From: Oasisia sp. SBJ-2009
Lineage: Eukaryota > Annelida > Polychaeta > Sabellida > Siboglinidae
DNA length: 64,000 nucleotides
Reading direction: 5' to 3'
Assembly (NCBI GenBank): GCA_964017155.1
Contig: OZ024861.1
Coordinates: 23,933,713-23,997,712 of the forward strand
Shown here piece by piece: positions 38,501-50,435 of this stretch; within the stretch, counting starts at the first letter, position 1; each line of letters begins with the position of its first letter. The position numbers and the translations under genes were made by a program. The notes below the pieces were generated by a model. The model was not told the origin of the DNA. It searched no databases and worked only from the letters and a program-made list of their open reading frames with translations.

Positions 38501-41500
38501 AAACATTGAACGAGTGACATTCTAACTTTGGTTCTGAGTTGTTTTGCTAAATCACATTTCGGTTTTCAGTACCAGTTTTCGGAGACGAGCGCATACTGAC
38601 CGTAGGAGCTGTAGGAGGCTGCGGTAGCTGCTGTAGAGGGCGCTCTCTGCAGCTGTCTTGTACCGCAGGTTGTAGCGCGGACCTACAGTGTGGAGGATGA
38701 AGCGAGAAGGCAGGTTGTATCCCTTCGTCATCTTCGTCTCCCCCGTCCTACAACCTGTAACAACATGGGTGGTCACTGGTCAGACACAACCTGACACAAC
38801 ATGGGTGGTCACTGGTCATTGGTCAGACACAACCTGACACAACATGGGTGGTCACTGGTCACTGGTCAGACACAACCTGACACAACATGGGTGGTCACTG
38901 GTCAGACACTGTGGCTTGTCACACTAACTGGCCGAGGACACAGGCTCTTTGTGAAAAGTTGTATTGTAATTAACGATCATCCTGACAATTACTCGTGTTG
39001 ACAAGTTCAGTATGAAAAAAACAGTTAGATATTAAATAATAATAATAACAATGTGGAGAGGTAACCAACCACAGCTACAACATTATTCTGTAAAACTCCT
39101 ACAGTGCTAGTTTTGTGGAAATAATATATCCAGTGATGTAGCTTGGGTGAATAACTGGTATCATCTGTGGCGTAAATGATTTTAAAGTTTACTTACAATT
39201 GTTAAGCATAATAATAATAAATATCATTAAAATAATTTTTTTATAACAGGTATTATTCTTTTAAACTAATTCATTGCTCAACTTAATATATTATTCATTA
39301 CAAAAGGAGACATCTTAATTTCCAATTTTCTATGGGATTTTCTACAAACCTACCCCACCAACATTTCACACATAAGTATGTTATAATCATTATGCAAATA
39401 CAGAATAGTTCACCTTGTTTTATTACAGTTTTAACACACTAAACATCATCTCATTTCAAATGTAGTGTGATCTCATACATTCACCAGGACACCTGTTCCT
39501 GTGAACAATTAAATACTTTTGACAAATTCTTACTTTTGACAACAGTTCTGAGTTCCTTCCTCAAGCCTGGACCAGCCCTCATGAGAATGCGGTCTGAGAC
39601 CAAGTTGCGATCATTGAGTGCCTCATTAGTTGAGTTCACAATGGCTTCAGCATTGAGTTGGGTAACGTCTCCATTCCTACAAACATAGATCATTTACTGA
39701 GTCAAGAATAGCTTATCATTGAGTTGTGGGGTAGAACTACCCACTAGTTCAGGGCAGACTAGTAAACCTGCCTACCAACGAGTCCGGTGTGGCTGTCCAG
39801 AATGTTGAAGGTCAGCAGTTCATGTCAAAGGTTACTGGTTCATGTCTCGGCAATGTGGTCATTGTGCAGAGAAATGGCAAGAACACGTGCACGCTGGAAA
39901 CTGTAGTGTGTAACGTAGGGGGTCGACAAGTAGGTCGTCGCTACAGTGCGTAGAAATGATTTATTATGTAACACAGTCGCCACGGGGGTCATGAACTCAG
40001 TCTCGACATTCTGGCACGGGGTAAAAGTTGATCGGCCACCTGAGGTCACGCCAGTTCAGCGCGCATGACTGCTCGATGTTGCAGACCGGCAGGCCGTAAC
40101 GTCGCGCTAATCTTTGCCATGAACCGCTAACCTTCGACGTTCTGGATCGCTCGACATTCTGGACCGCCACACCGGCCTGTCGAGTAAAGGTCAGCGTGTC
40201 ATCCACCCCACCCTACAGTAGTCAATGTAGATGTAACTTAATACCAAATCATTAAAACATTGATAAATTGTTGCCAGTGAACAACTGGCAGCAGCAGCAA
40301 CTTCATTTACTGATAAACTATGACATTTTCTTAGACACTGAGTACCAACTTGTCTGGCCATATAAGATCAGCAGTTCTTTGATGTGTAAGTTTCTCTAGT
40401 GTATGATATTTTATGTCCATAATACGGGAGCTGAGGAGCAGCGGTGAATTTCAGGAATGGTTATGGAAAATGTGCAATGGTAGCCTGTATCTGTTAAAGT
40501 GGTACCAGCTACTGAGTGCAGTTGGCACCCATTTTCAATTATGTAGTTTTTGAATACAGATCATATATTCACTTCTTCATTAACTACTTTGTTTTTTATT
40601 TGCTACCTTTATGAACATGACATTGCTATTTAATTGGGGTTGCAAAACACATGCTTTTTAGTTTTAAATAAAATTGTTATGACTTAAGTTTGTGTATGTT
40701 TTACTATTAACCCTCTTGGCAGACTGGAAAACGTTTGTCTTTACTAGTCCTGCTGTCTAGTAAAATATTTGAGGCAAGAATGGTTTGAGATTGTGTTTTC
40801 TAATGTCCACATGCAAGGTAATTGAGGCCTACAAATAAAAATAACACACAATTAAGTTAAGAATGGCTCAACGTTGACATCATAAAAAAATATTATACTG
40901 AGTTCTGAGTTCCAAATCTCAATGTCTAGTAATAGTTATCACTGCTTCATCAAACACTGACCACATGCATGTACATACGCCATACTACACATGCATGCAC
41001 ACATCTGAGTAACAATGGCTCAGTGTTGAGTTGTAGTTAATATCCATTCCTATAACCAGTGTCAAAACTGTCAATACATTTTAGTAAAGATTGGTTTCAG
41101 TGAGTTGTGTGACATCTCCATTCTAGCCCATTCCTTTCCAGCCAGCAGCGATCACATACTTAAGTCAAGAGCAAAGCTGAACTGCCTGGGCAATGGTACT
41201 TTATATGTACTTAGTGGTAAGTACTTTTGTAGTTAAATAAAAAGGAAGAACATTTGCAAAAGACACATGTACTCATACTTAAAAATACTTTATACAGTGA
41301 GCTACCAGTGCATTGATATGCAGCAACTATCAGTTCATGAATGTTTGTGTACACCATAACAGATCAGTGATACTTGATAAAGGTTGGATTACTAAAGCCC
41401 TTGAGGTGTGAAGAGACCATGGGAATGGGGTCTTTTGTTGACCAACTGCTATGCTGAGTACTGTTAGGTCATATCGACTGGGGACATTTCATAGTCCTCT

Positions 41501-44088
41501 GCCTGGTAACTTAACTGTACTTCAAGGGAATCAAAAGGGAACCTTAAATGCTACACACATCAAAGAGTTAATACTTAACAGAAACCAACCATTTCGAATG
41601 GAAATAACATGTTTAATGTCACTGGTTTATGAATAAAACGCATCGTCTGTGGAACTTCATGAGATGGGCCATTGTTCATAGTCTGTGACATAACAATTGC
41701 TTCTTGCACATCGATCATGCTGACACTTTCCGAGTGGTCAACCTGAAAAAAGGAACTGCACAGCTATGAAAGGCAGTACTTCTGAAAACTGGTTTAGCGA
41801 GTGCTATATTAGGCTGGCCCTATATTTATCGTTCATGCAAATTTAACCCCGATCCAGCTTGGCCCTGCTAGTTGGCTATATTCTAGCCTTATTGTCACAT
41901 AGCTTTACCGTATTTCTAGCTTACATGTGCAGGGGTAGAACCACCTACTAGTCCTACACTAGTAAAGATCAGGGCGGACTAGTAAACCTGCCAAATAACT
42001 AGTCCAGTTGTCTAGTAAAGATCAGTGTGTCATCCACCCCACCCTACAGTAGTCAGGTGTTTGTAGTCACAGTGACCCAACCTTGACCCTTTCAGAGGCC
42101 AGGATGTAACACAATCCCAAGTCATTAAAATATTGATAAATTACTGCCAGTAAACACCTGGCTACACAGTGACAGCTTCATTTACTGATAAATGATGACA
42201 TTTTCTTAGGCATAGCCACCAGGCAGCTATGAACTTTTCTAGGCATTAATTGTAAGATTAACTGTTCTAGATAACTATAATTTTCTAAAGTGTGTTATTT
42301 TTTGTTTATATTAAAACTGTCCAGCAGAGCAGTTTTCATAAGACCGTACAACTAGGAAAACTTCCAGAATGACTATGGAAAATTCATAATGGTAAGCTGC
42401 CCTGTATCTGGTAGGGTGGTACTACTGGTCAATGAGTACAATTGGCATACTTTTTCAATTGCACAGTTTTTAATATAAATCATATCTTCAGTTCTTCATT
42501 AATTACTTTTGTTATTTCTTTATTACCACTTTGTTACCTTTATGAACATTGCATTCTTTTTTAACTGGGGTTGCAAAAAACACTGTTTTTAATTTTAAAT
42601 AAAATTGTAACAACTTAAATTTGGGTTATTGTTATCTTTTGCCAGACTAGTAAACCCTTTGGCAGACTACTAAGCTTTTGTCTTTACTAGTTCTGGTGTC
42701 TAGTAAAATAAATGGCAAAGTTCTACCCTTGCTATGCATCTGTTCATGCGAATGTGATACCATACAAAGTAGGATCAAGTAAAACTAATTATAATGAATA
42801 ACAATAACTGTCAAATTCACGGTGGAAGGCATTCATTGGTGTGGCGGTAGATGGCCTAACTCGCTTATACCAAGTTCCCGGCTAAGCCTCAGTCTATGCT
42901 ATATATAATCGTACCACCTACCTTTTAGAACGTTAACTGTGCTGGACGTTTATGAACAATATCTTTATGTACATAAGTCATAATGACAGATAATGCAATG
43001 CGTCTAATGGTACAAGATTTTAATCATTTAGATACCAAAGATCTGACATTTACCAACCTTCTTGCACTCTGACTTGGCTGCGCGCTTGATGGAAAATGTC
43101 CTAGGTTTCGACGACTGTTGTTGGTGACTAAATATCGTTTGCACAGCTCCATGCTTCAAAACTAGTTGACGTCGCCGATGTTTCTGCGGATCTTGACCCA
43201 TTATGCGGTGAGAAACATCATCTTCGAAGCAACTTTCTTTGAAGTGTGCCGAGTGAAATAAATTGTATAAATTTCAAGGCCTTGCATCCAGCCCGTCCAC
43301 AGTTAGAAACTACAAAGTCTCTCCCACAACTCTTTGTTTTTTACATTTGTATTGTTACAGCCATATGCCAAGCAGTATGACATATTGTATCTTGTAAATC
43401 AACACACAAACACCGGCTGTGCATATCTCACAACTATTTGCTGCTGAACTGAAGAGCATTCGATACATCATCAGTCATGTGACTTCAGCGCGTTGATGGA
43501 AGCTTCCATTTTGTGGATGATTTCAGTAAAATTGTCCACTTTGAAATTAAATTACCAGGAAGCCACTAATGTTAAAAATGTGATAACCATTTGATATGGT
43601 AGGTTTGTATCAACTCTGTGATGTGCATAGCATGTAACTTTTTCCCTTTGCTTCCCTTTAGGTGAGTACATTTTAAATGTACCTGGAATGTACAAGTTCT
43701 TTTCCTCAGAAAGCGTGTACTAATAGTTGAGTACTTCGCCCATGAAAAGTACTTGTATTTTTTAAGTACATTTCAAAGTACTGTGGCAAAATGTGGCATC
43801 AGTTTTGGATTGCACCATCTGAATGTTCATTTATTTCAATTATTTGACAAATGCCACAGGACATCAACAGTAGAGTCTAAGAAGTGTTTGAAAGTACATC
43901 TGCAGCTAAATGTTGAAATGTACCTACCATAATATTACTTTCTTGTTAATGGTTTCATCTACCGGAAATGGCGACGGTTTGAAGTTTGGGTTATCGACGA
44001 TGACATCATAGCTTGGAACTGACGTGTCACTCCACCGTGTCAATGTCTCTATGTCGACAACCTCACACATTAGTCTCAATGGATCCAT
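29559..44088 (-). CDS. GDAP2: GDAP2, complete 12-exon gene (macro domain plus CRAL-TRIO)
   Basis: Exons 5' to 3': 43928-44088, 39534-39676, 38601-38754, 37445-37533, 37126-37202, 36328-36490, 35393-35558, 34577-34730, 32953-33092, 31912-31966, 30364-30507, 29559-29615. All junctions are GT-AG and the total is 1503 nt, giving 500 residues plus stop. Human GDAP2 is 497. The ATG sits in AGAGGATGG. Residues about 47-225 form the macro domain (WNGDVTQLNAEAIVNSTNEA, RFILHTVGPRYNLRYKTAAE, LLPLYFPRSREEE, GNADGEPVIAERQIRISGKP). Residues about 330-482 form the CRAL-TRIO/SEC14-like domain (GFDKCGRAVVVFVAHYF, ALLYFIDLMDTIV, LSAIYIIHPTFWSK). The family is named for ganglioside-induced differentiation. Macro domains bind ADP-ribose-type ligands and CRAL-TRIO domains bind lipids, but the precise role of GDAP2 is poorly defined. 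Introns are full of transposons and no exon is damaged. Confidence 0.97.
30508..31788 (-). repeat. 29-bp tandem array of splice-acceptor units in GDAP2 intron 10
   Basis: About 44 units. On the (-) strand each is GTGTTGATGTGGTACTTTGT followed by GTCTGGCAG. The true exon 11 starts GTGTTGATGTGGTACTTCGC directly after the CTGGCAG at 30508-30514, so every unit repeats the 3' splice site and the first 17 nt of the exon. The two units nearest the exon have lost the AG (CAC at 30537-30539, CCG at 30566-30568). From the third unit on, nearly all keep AG. Long frames through the array (HQHLPDTK type) are artefacts. Confidence 0.95.
31789..33355. other. GDAP2 introns 9-10 and part of 8, no other gene
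   Basis: Apart from the GDAP2 exons at 31912-31966 and 32953-33092, this holds AT-rich intron and a G-run at 32743-32761. No other element was recognised. Confidence 0.5.
33360..34221. mobile_element. MITE with about 100-bp TIRs and TTAA target duplication
   Basis: 862 bp in GDAP2 intron 8. Ends read AGGACAAAAAAAG inward from both sides. The inverted arms (about 33360-33462 and 34120-34221) share ATACACCTAATAGAGTT and AAGTAACAATTTCCACATA. TTAA flanks both ends (33356-33359 and 34222-34225), the signature of piggyBac or Kolobok-type transposition. No transposase ORF, so it is non-autonomous. Confidence 0.88.
36718..37068 (+). mobile_element. RTE-like LINE C-terminal remnant in GDAP2 intron 5
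   Basis: Reads INKCLHRILHVKW, then WKMTKQLPIENEIMKRKWRW, IGHTLRKPPDTITRQTISWN, and, after two frameshifts, MDRKRWRYLFDSLCSQRAK and a stop at 37066-37068. This is the familiar C-terminal end of RTE-type LINE polymerases. Only about 350 bp remain. It lies opposite to the transcription of GDAP2. Confidence 0.8.
37574..37898 (+). mobile_element. tRNA-derived SINE, copy 2, in GDAP2 intron 3
   Basis: Same family as 14.28-14.61 kb. A box ATGGCTCAGGGGTAGAGC, B box GGGTTAGAATCC (one substitution from the consensus), body block ACAGTGGTGGATATGTGTAC, tail GCGCTATATAAAAACTTACC. It starts about 40 bp upstream of GDAP2 exon 4 in genomic position. Confidence 0.85.
38750..38912 (-). repeat. 36/43-bp tandem repeat overlapping the GDAP2 exon 3 acceptor
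   Basis: Four units. On the (-) strand each contains CACCCATGTTGTGTCAG followed by GTTGT. The true exon 3 junction is CACCCATGTTGTTACAG followed by GTTGTAGG. Long units carry an extra 7-bp ACTGGTC. The splice site itself is thus part of the array. Confidence 0.88.
39725..40790 (+). mobile_element. hAT-like non-autonomous element, copy 1, with an insert
   Basis: Begins GGGGTAGAACTACCCACTAG and contains GCAGACTAGTAAACCTGCC, CACCCCACCCTACAGTAGTC, GATAAATTGTTGCCAGT and CTTTACTAGTCCTGCTGTCT in the same order as copy 2. Its right terminus is eroded. About 410 bp (39783-40197) absent from copy 2 interrupt it. Confidence 0.6.
39783..40197. mobile_element. Small inverted-repeat insert inside copy 1
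   Basis: Ends are inverted: GGTGTGGCTGTCCAGAATGT at the left and, reversed, GGTGTGGCGGTCCAGAATGT at the right, followed by AAGGTCAGC/AAGGTTAGC blocks. Copy 2 lacks it, so it looks like a separate MITE nested in copy 1. An open frame on the (-) strand has no known domain. Confidence 0.5.
40791..41929. other. GDAP2 intron 1, unassigned
   Basis: AT-rich intron. On the (-) strand an open block (about 41576-41742) after TTTTTTCAG could be an exon linked to the THAP-like segment at 43.1 kb, but nothing else supports it. Confidence 0.35.
41930..42731 (+). mobile_element. hAT-like non-autonomous element, copy 2
   Basis: 802 bp. The left end CAGGGGTAGAAC and the reversed right end CAAGGGTAGAAC form short TIRs of the CAGGG type common in hAT elements. 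Subterminal CTAGTAAA motifs recur near both ends. An 8-bp target duplication is not evident. No transposase. Confidence 0.6.
43060..43335 (-). pseudogene. THAP-domain relic in GDAP2 intron 1
   Basis: One (-) strand frame gives VVSNCGRAGCKALKFIQF, matching the N-terminal Cys-x-x-x-x-Cys part of a THAP zinc finger. A second frame, a few bases on, gives HSAHFKESCFEDDVSHRIMG and then KHGAVQTIFSHQQQSSK, matching the C-terminal CSxHF ... GAVPTIF part. The Cys of CSxHF is His here and roughly 30 residues between the halves are missing with a frame change, so the finger is broken. THAP fingers occur in P-element-type transposases and host regulators. Which source applies cannot be told. Confidence 0.55.
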
Positions 44089-46038
44089 CCTCTCAATGTC
44101 ACAATGCCAATGTCTCTAGGTGTACGTTGTCATAATTGTACAATTCCTGTGTTGGTTCTTATACTCCCGGTACTCCGAGGTAGTTGAACATTTTGCAAAA
44201 TGTTCTTGGTCTCTTGGTAAAGTTTTACCAAATAAATATCTTTCTAACTTTTGGCAGCAGGATATCTGTTGCATTGATGTGATGCAGGGTCATTCTGAAA
44301 AAAAGGTAGACTCTATTAGAATTTCACTATTATTTAGAATTTCAACTTATCAATCATTAGATGATCACTCGATCATCAATGTGACATTATGTGGACAGAT
44401 TTATACATCAAGGATGACTACCCAGCCAACAAAGAACCATTTCTGAACCAGTTGGCACATGTCATACTGGTTCATAATTGGTACCGCTCCACCAGTATGC
44501 ATATTCATGTGTATTCACATGAGTACAAGTGGTCTGCCTATTGTCACAGGTTATGAACGAGTTTGACATGAGTCATACTGGGTCAGAACTGGTACGGTTT
44601 CACTGGCATGTGTCATCACATGAAAAAACTTGGGATTTCACGGGAAACACATGTCGACACACCAAATTATAACCAAACATAACCAAATCAAAATATGTCT
44701 TGTTTAAATCATCTTATTACAAAAAAAGTTGCATTTCAAATTTATAATGCACACACTTTTAATTTACATTTTAAAACGTATAGCAGGCCTTCTTATATAT
44801 TATGGTCAAATCTCATTTAGCCGCACACTTTGGTTCTCAAGGGTTTTGATCGGATAACCAAAATGAGTGGATCAGTAAGACACCTTATTATACATGGCAT
44901 TAAGATGGTTCCCATGGATCCCTTAACAACCGGGTTATTGAAGACCCGACCAACAAGACATGACTGTAGTACATACCTGGTAAGCTGTGAACATTTCCAT
45001 CAGATTTTTTTAGTTCTGAATTACCTTGTAGCCTGTAATGTACGGTAAAGCGTATATAATTTATTTTGGCATGACTAATCATTCATTGTCCTGAGACCTG
45101 ACATCACGTGTGTTGTGTTGATAGCTGTTCCAAGACGTGTTAGATCCATTCATACTGTAACCGCAAGAACGACTGACGCCAACGTAACGTGTTGATATTA
45201 TCCAAGTTCAAGCATAACATTGCTTCAGTTATGAAGCTTGGTGCCAGTACGTGGCTAGAACCTGCAGCGTAGTCCGAGCTGAACTGCAACTAGTCTAAGA
45301 CTAAGGCTACTAAGTAACTAACCGAGCTCGTGCCCTGGGGGCTGGGGGATTGGGACTGGTCGTGGGCGTAATCAAATGTCAATGAATTAATATTCGTCAC
45401 ACGAGTTTCACTAGACAACGCATCAAAAGTATATATACGCACGCGATGATAATGTATAAAACAAAGTAAGACAAAATGCATACACTGACAAAATTACCCG
45501 TAACCGGAAAGCTTGCGCTGAACTCAACCTTTGGCCAAATTCGCATCGTTGGTCATGTGACAATGACAGCCCCTTACGACACAATAAAAACTTAATACAT
45601 TTTTTTCATAATAAAGGAAATGTTTCAGAAAAACAAAGTTTTATGTATTGCAGAGATGGACAAATAGTAAACATTTTAAAAAACCCATCGACTTCATTAA
45701 CTTAACAGCTGTACTAGTCACCATCGGTGGGTCTAAATAGTTATTTGATAGTATCTCCCAGGTGTCGCAACTGGTTATAACCAAAATAGTTGGTTCTTTA
45801 TCCACTATGTGGCGCAACTGCGAATTAAAGGCGGAGTGAAACGATTTAACAACCTACTGCCTAACCACAAAAACATACCTTTTACAGGATATATGGCCAT
45901 AATTTTATGAGCACGGAGCCACAAGATACTGCCATGATTTGATGAACATATACCCATAGTAGATATTTTAGACAGTGGTGTAGCCAGGATTTTGCATTGG
46001 AGGTGGCCACCCTACGACCAATATACATTATATATACA
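44089..46038. other. Upstream region of GDAP2, no other gene
   Basis: Presumed to hold the GDAP2 5' UTR and promoter. An imperfect duplication of about 95 bp lies at 44450-44625 (CATACTGGTTCA/CATACTGGGTCA blocks). At 45971-46015 a GTGGTGTAGCCAGGATTTTG motif resembles the terminus of a common DNA-transposon class, but no partner end was found. Confidence 0.4.
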
Positions 46039-46283
46039 TTGCGACGACATAGTACTGAACAACAGAATGATAAATGTCGCAATAAACGGAACCTCGTAAC
46101 ATAATTGTTTAACAACAATCGAGAGCAAATCAATATTTACCCTTTCAAACTCGAGAACTATCGAAAGAGAGGCTGGACACTGAGCTTGTCAGCGTCCTAA
46201 TTTGTTTACCGTATACACCCGAATATAAGCTCTGGTTTTGTTGCCCACATAAATGCCTTTTGAGTTTCATTCAAAAGGTGTTT
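46039..46283. repeat. Left 245-bp terminal direct repeat
   Basis: Starts TTGCGACGACATAGTACTGA and ends CATTCAAAAGGTGTTT. Contains GAATATAAGC (TATA-like) and an AATAAA at 46081-46086. Confidence 0.92.
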
Positions 46284-46729
46284 TTATGCGGGACAACGCT
46301 ACCATCTAAATTTGTGACACAGAGACGTGGCTAGTTTGCTGAAAACACAAGTCAGATATATGTTTGTATGCGAGCTTAAAAGTAAGCCAACTCTTTATGT
46401 ATAACTAGCACAAAATAATTCCAATACACTAGTACACAATGTCATCACCGTTATAACAAACACATAGATTGACAGCAAAGGTGGGGGAACCGACCACACC
46501 AGGCCACTTCTGTAATAGAATGGCTCCCCCCACCCCAAAGGATACGTGTCACAAAGGAAAGTTACGTAACTTTAGTCACAAGTTCACCAACTAAGCCTCA
46601 TAACTACAGGTGTAGAAAAAGTTGCTAACGGCGTTTGCATACGGCCGAACAAACCCGTAAGTGGCATGCGTGTCAAAAAACAAATAACATTAGGCTAAAA
46701 AGTATACATGGGCACCCGTACAGGCTATC

Positions 46730-47470
46730 AAAGCTACATGAAATGCCCCGCCTAAGCAGAAAACGGTCGTGCGCTACATAAAACCCACACACACTAAAGC
46801 GATATAGTTGCAACCCAAGTGCGAATATGAAATGCCACCTAGAAGGCAAGAGGCCCAGTTAATGCAAACAGCGAATGTGAACCTTAAGCATAACACGTGA
46901 TGATTAAAAAGCGCACAACCTGATAATTTGCAACAAATGAAATCTAGACCATGTTAATTGTTATAAGATTATATACCGACATATGTCAGTAACGCAACAG
47001 CGACACGTTGTAGGTTGCCACTACCAACTAAGTACATGTAAAGAGCAAGGTGTGTTACATGGAATGCCCCACCTAAGTAGAAAACATCCTGATAACCTAG
47101 CGAAGGACACCTTCAGCGATGAATAGCACCAGAGAAATGATGACGTCTAGAATGAGTAATACACTTCTGTATGTGACAGGGAATGTCCCACCTAAGCAGA
47201 AAACATTCAGTGCACATGTTAGATGGGTTTTGGTTACATGCAATGCCCCACCTAAGTAGAAAGCATCTGGATAACCTAGCGAAGGACACCTTCAGCGATG
47301 AATAGCACCAGTGAAATGATGACGTCTAGAATGGGTAATACACTGCTGAATGTGACAGGGAATGTCCCACCTAAGCAGAAAACATTCAGTCACATGTTAG
47401 ATGATTTTTGTATGTAACAAGTGGATGTATATAAGCATTGGTGTTCCAAATGCCCCACCTAAGTGGAAAA
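46730..47470. repeat. Recurrent CCCCACCTAAG motif and 179-bp duplication
   Basis: (G)AATG(C/T)CCC(A/G)CCTAAG(C/T)AGAAAAC occurs at about 46741, 47061, 47184, 47241, 47361 and 47449. A 179-bp block beginning GATAACCTAGCGAAGGACAC is present twice in direct order (from 47091 and 47270). Confidence 0.85.
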
Positions 47471-47504
47471 CACAAGTTTTCGGATCTGCCGTCCGCAGTG
47501 TCAT

Positions 47505-47785
47505 GGTCCGAGCTATCCAACGAGTCCGACCTGTCCAACGAGTCCGAGGTATCCAACGAGTCCGAGCTGTCCAACGAGTCCGAGCTGTCCAACGAGTCCG
47601 AGCTATCCAACGAGTCCGAGCTGCCCAACGAGTCCGAGCTGTCCAACGAGTCCGAGCTATCCAACGAGTCCGAGCTGTCCAACGAGTCCTAGGTGTCCAA
47701 CGAGTCCGAGCTGTCCAACGAGTCGGAGCGGTCCAACGAGTCCCAGCTATCCAACGAGTCCGAGCTGTCAGACGAGTCATCTGTC
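47505..47785. repeat. 18-bp tandem repeat, about 15 units
   Basis: Unit GAGTCCGAGCTGTCCAAC. Its multiple-of-three length leaves all frames open over most of the array (SNESEL, SDSLDS, TSPSCP types). One (+) frame is broken by TAG at about 47690, and no start, splice or conserved flank supports coding. Confidence 0.9.
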
Positions 47786-48359
47786 AGTCTCGCAGGTATC
47801 CGAGTTGACCTCGTGAAGCATCGACGTGTAGATGGAGGGCCACATGACCTCCCAGGTTTAACCTTAGGTATTGCAGAAATACGAAAACACAGCAGCGCAG
47901 TATTTCGTTCACACAAAAGAAATATGAATATACAGACACCATGCCGTGATGTCAGCCTGTGACAGGTAGCACACATATGTTTGTGGCCATGCCATAATAA
48001 CCTGAGACAAGAAAGTGGCAAAGTGAATCCAATACACTGTATTAACCTCAGGTAATTGAAGTGTGCAGCAATAGCGCACCTATAAAAGTTAGAAAACACA
48101 TTAACGTAAGGAGGTCAATACAGCAATGTAACGCGACCAACTATCATATGCCAAAATGTGTTATACAGCAACACCTGGTTCCATATAACAAGATGACATG
48201 TACACAAGGAACCCTATTTGTGTGGGACATCATCAAGCCTGTTACATAATAGAAGGTGAGAACGTGGATGGGGAGACTCATCCTCACCGCCCTGGTCCAA
48301 CAGCAGTGGATGTCCAAAAGGAAAACCTGTTGATGAAATCAGGCTCGAAAGAATAAACA

Positions 48360-48790
48360 TCATCACCCTGGGCCGACCACAAAGCACGCCCGACAGTAAA
48401 TGTGTGGTCTATAACAGCCTGCTGAATGCATACCGGCACGAACGCATATATGGGAGTGGAACAAACGACATCTCCCTGGGCCGACCACAGTCAACCGAAA
48501 CAATGTATGTGTGGTCTCCAACAGGGTGGTCATGCATACAGGCACAAACACATATATGGGAGCGGCACAAACATCATCTTCTTGCGGCGACCACAGTCAA
48601 CCCAAACAAGATATATGTGGTCACCAACCACAAGCATACCGGCATTAGCGCATATATGGGTGTGGAACATAACATCATCGTCACACTGGGCTGACCACAA
48701 AGCACGCCCAACAATACATGCGTGGTCAACAGCATGTGCCATTCAAATGGAGAGGCATTAATGTAATCATGCAGGTAGCATGTATGGGTG
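48360..48790. repeat. About 105-bp tandem repeat, four units
   Basis: Units begin CTGGGCCGACCACA at about 48368, 48477, 48583 (variant) and 48686, and include GCATATATGGGAGTGGAACA. Confidence 0.85.
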
Positions 48791-50430
48791 TGGATCACGT
48801 CCACATCAACCTGTGCAACAATCGACATTTTGTCCGTAACATGTCCGGTTTAAAACTGAATAATGTGGGTCTGGAAATAAATCCTCATCATGGATTGACC
48901 ATCTGCAGACCCAGTAAACATGTGCAGGTGTAGTGCTAGTAAAGAAAGCAAAGAATAGAACACACATTATTGAAGTATGTAGACTTGCTAACCAAGTGTA
49001 GAGCTACATGGGTACATGGTCCGTAACAAATTGTGATGGTGAAGTATTACCTCCATTTACAATTTTGTAACAAATAAACATTAACTCCATGTCATATATC
49101 GATCAGACCGGCCGGCAGCCAGGTAGGCTAGTACGAAATCCTGAAAGTAATAAATAATATGTGCAGTTGGTAGGCACCCTAATCAAACCAAGGCCTCAGG
49201 ACATCACCTATTAAAAAGGAGTAAGTATCAAAACACAACGCAAAATCTACTTAACGACTTGACACGGCAAATACAGCTGGTGCCTAGAAGATGGAGTGAA
49301 TTTGCCAACACTGTTGTGTGAGGAGTATATAATAACATCTCGACGCAGAGACCTGTAATACATGGTCAAACCAAGTTCATTCAACTGCACGCCCTCTGCC
49401 AAAAGATATTGTTGCCCGTTTTCCAGGAGACCCTGGTGACGGAGGAATTGATTGGGGCGTGTGTACCGAGGACCGGCTACATAAATTCTCTTTTTTCAAC
49501 GAAGTATTGTAAGATACAACACTGTAATTAAAGTCAACGGGTCAGTGATACCTGCCAGTCGACAACCTGCGGAAAATTCCAACATTACCACCTGTGTGAC
49601 ATGATAAAAGGATATCAATAGACGCGCCGCAGCCCTCTACAAAACGTGAAACCCGACGACAACTCATCCGTCCCAATATCACGGAAGCCAACATGAGGGC
49701 TCATGCAGCCAAACAAAAGCGTCTTCTGTTCCAAGTGGGCAGTTGTCATTCCTCCCTGCCATGTAAGGGAGATAACATGACCACCGGGACACAGTGCGAA
49801 ATTGCGGGTGTCCTCCCGGTTCATAAACTGTAATCTCCGGAAAAAAAAAACCTGTGTCCGTAAAACACAATGGTGACAGGGTAACATGCGGTGTTCATGA
49901 TGACTGATCAGACACAAGCATAACATCGTATATTGTGGCATAGGAGCCTGATCGGGCTATATAGCGTCTAAAAATATTGACGTTGGCCCCTTTGGACAAG
50001 TTTGTGTAGTAGCAAACGATAAGTGGTCACCGATGGCAACGAAACAACGTTATTGCATAATCGCCAGGTGGCGATACGTGTAAAAAAAAGGGGGCGTAAA
50101 ATGTACTAGTAGATCCGCTGAATGGCTGTACGGAATCAAAGAGATCGTAGCGGGAGTCTTAAACACCCATACCGTCGTGGACTAGTGCAATTGAAGTTAA
50201 CACACCTGTAAATATAACGTTATGGCACACAAGGCAAAAGGAACATGCAGGCACTCCAGCAAACAACGATCTGAAATGTTTGAAAAGTACTCGGTCATGA
50301 AGACATGAACGATAACGTGTAATACTAACAGCGTTGCAAAGAACGAGACGAGATAAAACTGAAACTGAAAGTGCGGTAGTAAGCAGGTGGAATCGAAGAA
50401 ATTACGTTAATAACACCACAATGAAGCCGT
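48791..50430. other. Unassigned interior of the direct-repeat element
   Basis: No domain-bearing ORF and no repeat family recognised on either strand. Confidence 0.5.
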
Positions 50431-50435
50431 AATGG

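Noticed and set aside
47386..47962. SNESEL / SDSLDS repeat proteins
   Set aside because: An 18-bp DNA repeat is open in most frames. A TAG interrupts one frame and no start or splice context exists.
49615..49941. 108-codon (-) strand ORF
   Set aside because: No domain, no conserved features, located within repeat-rich non-coding DNA.
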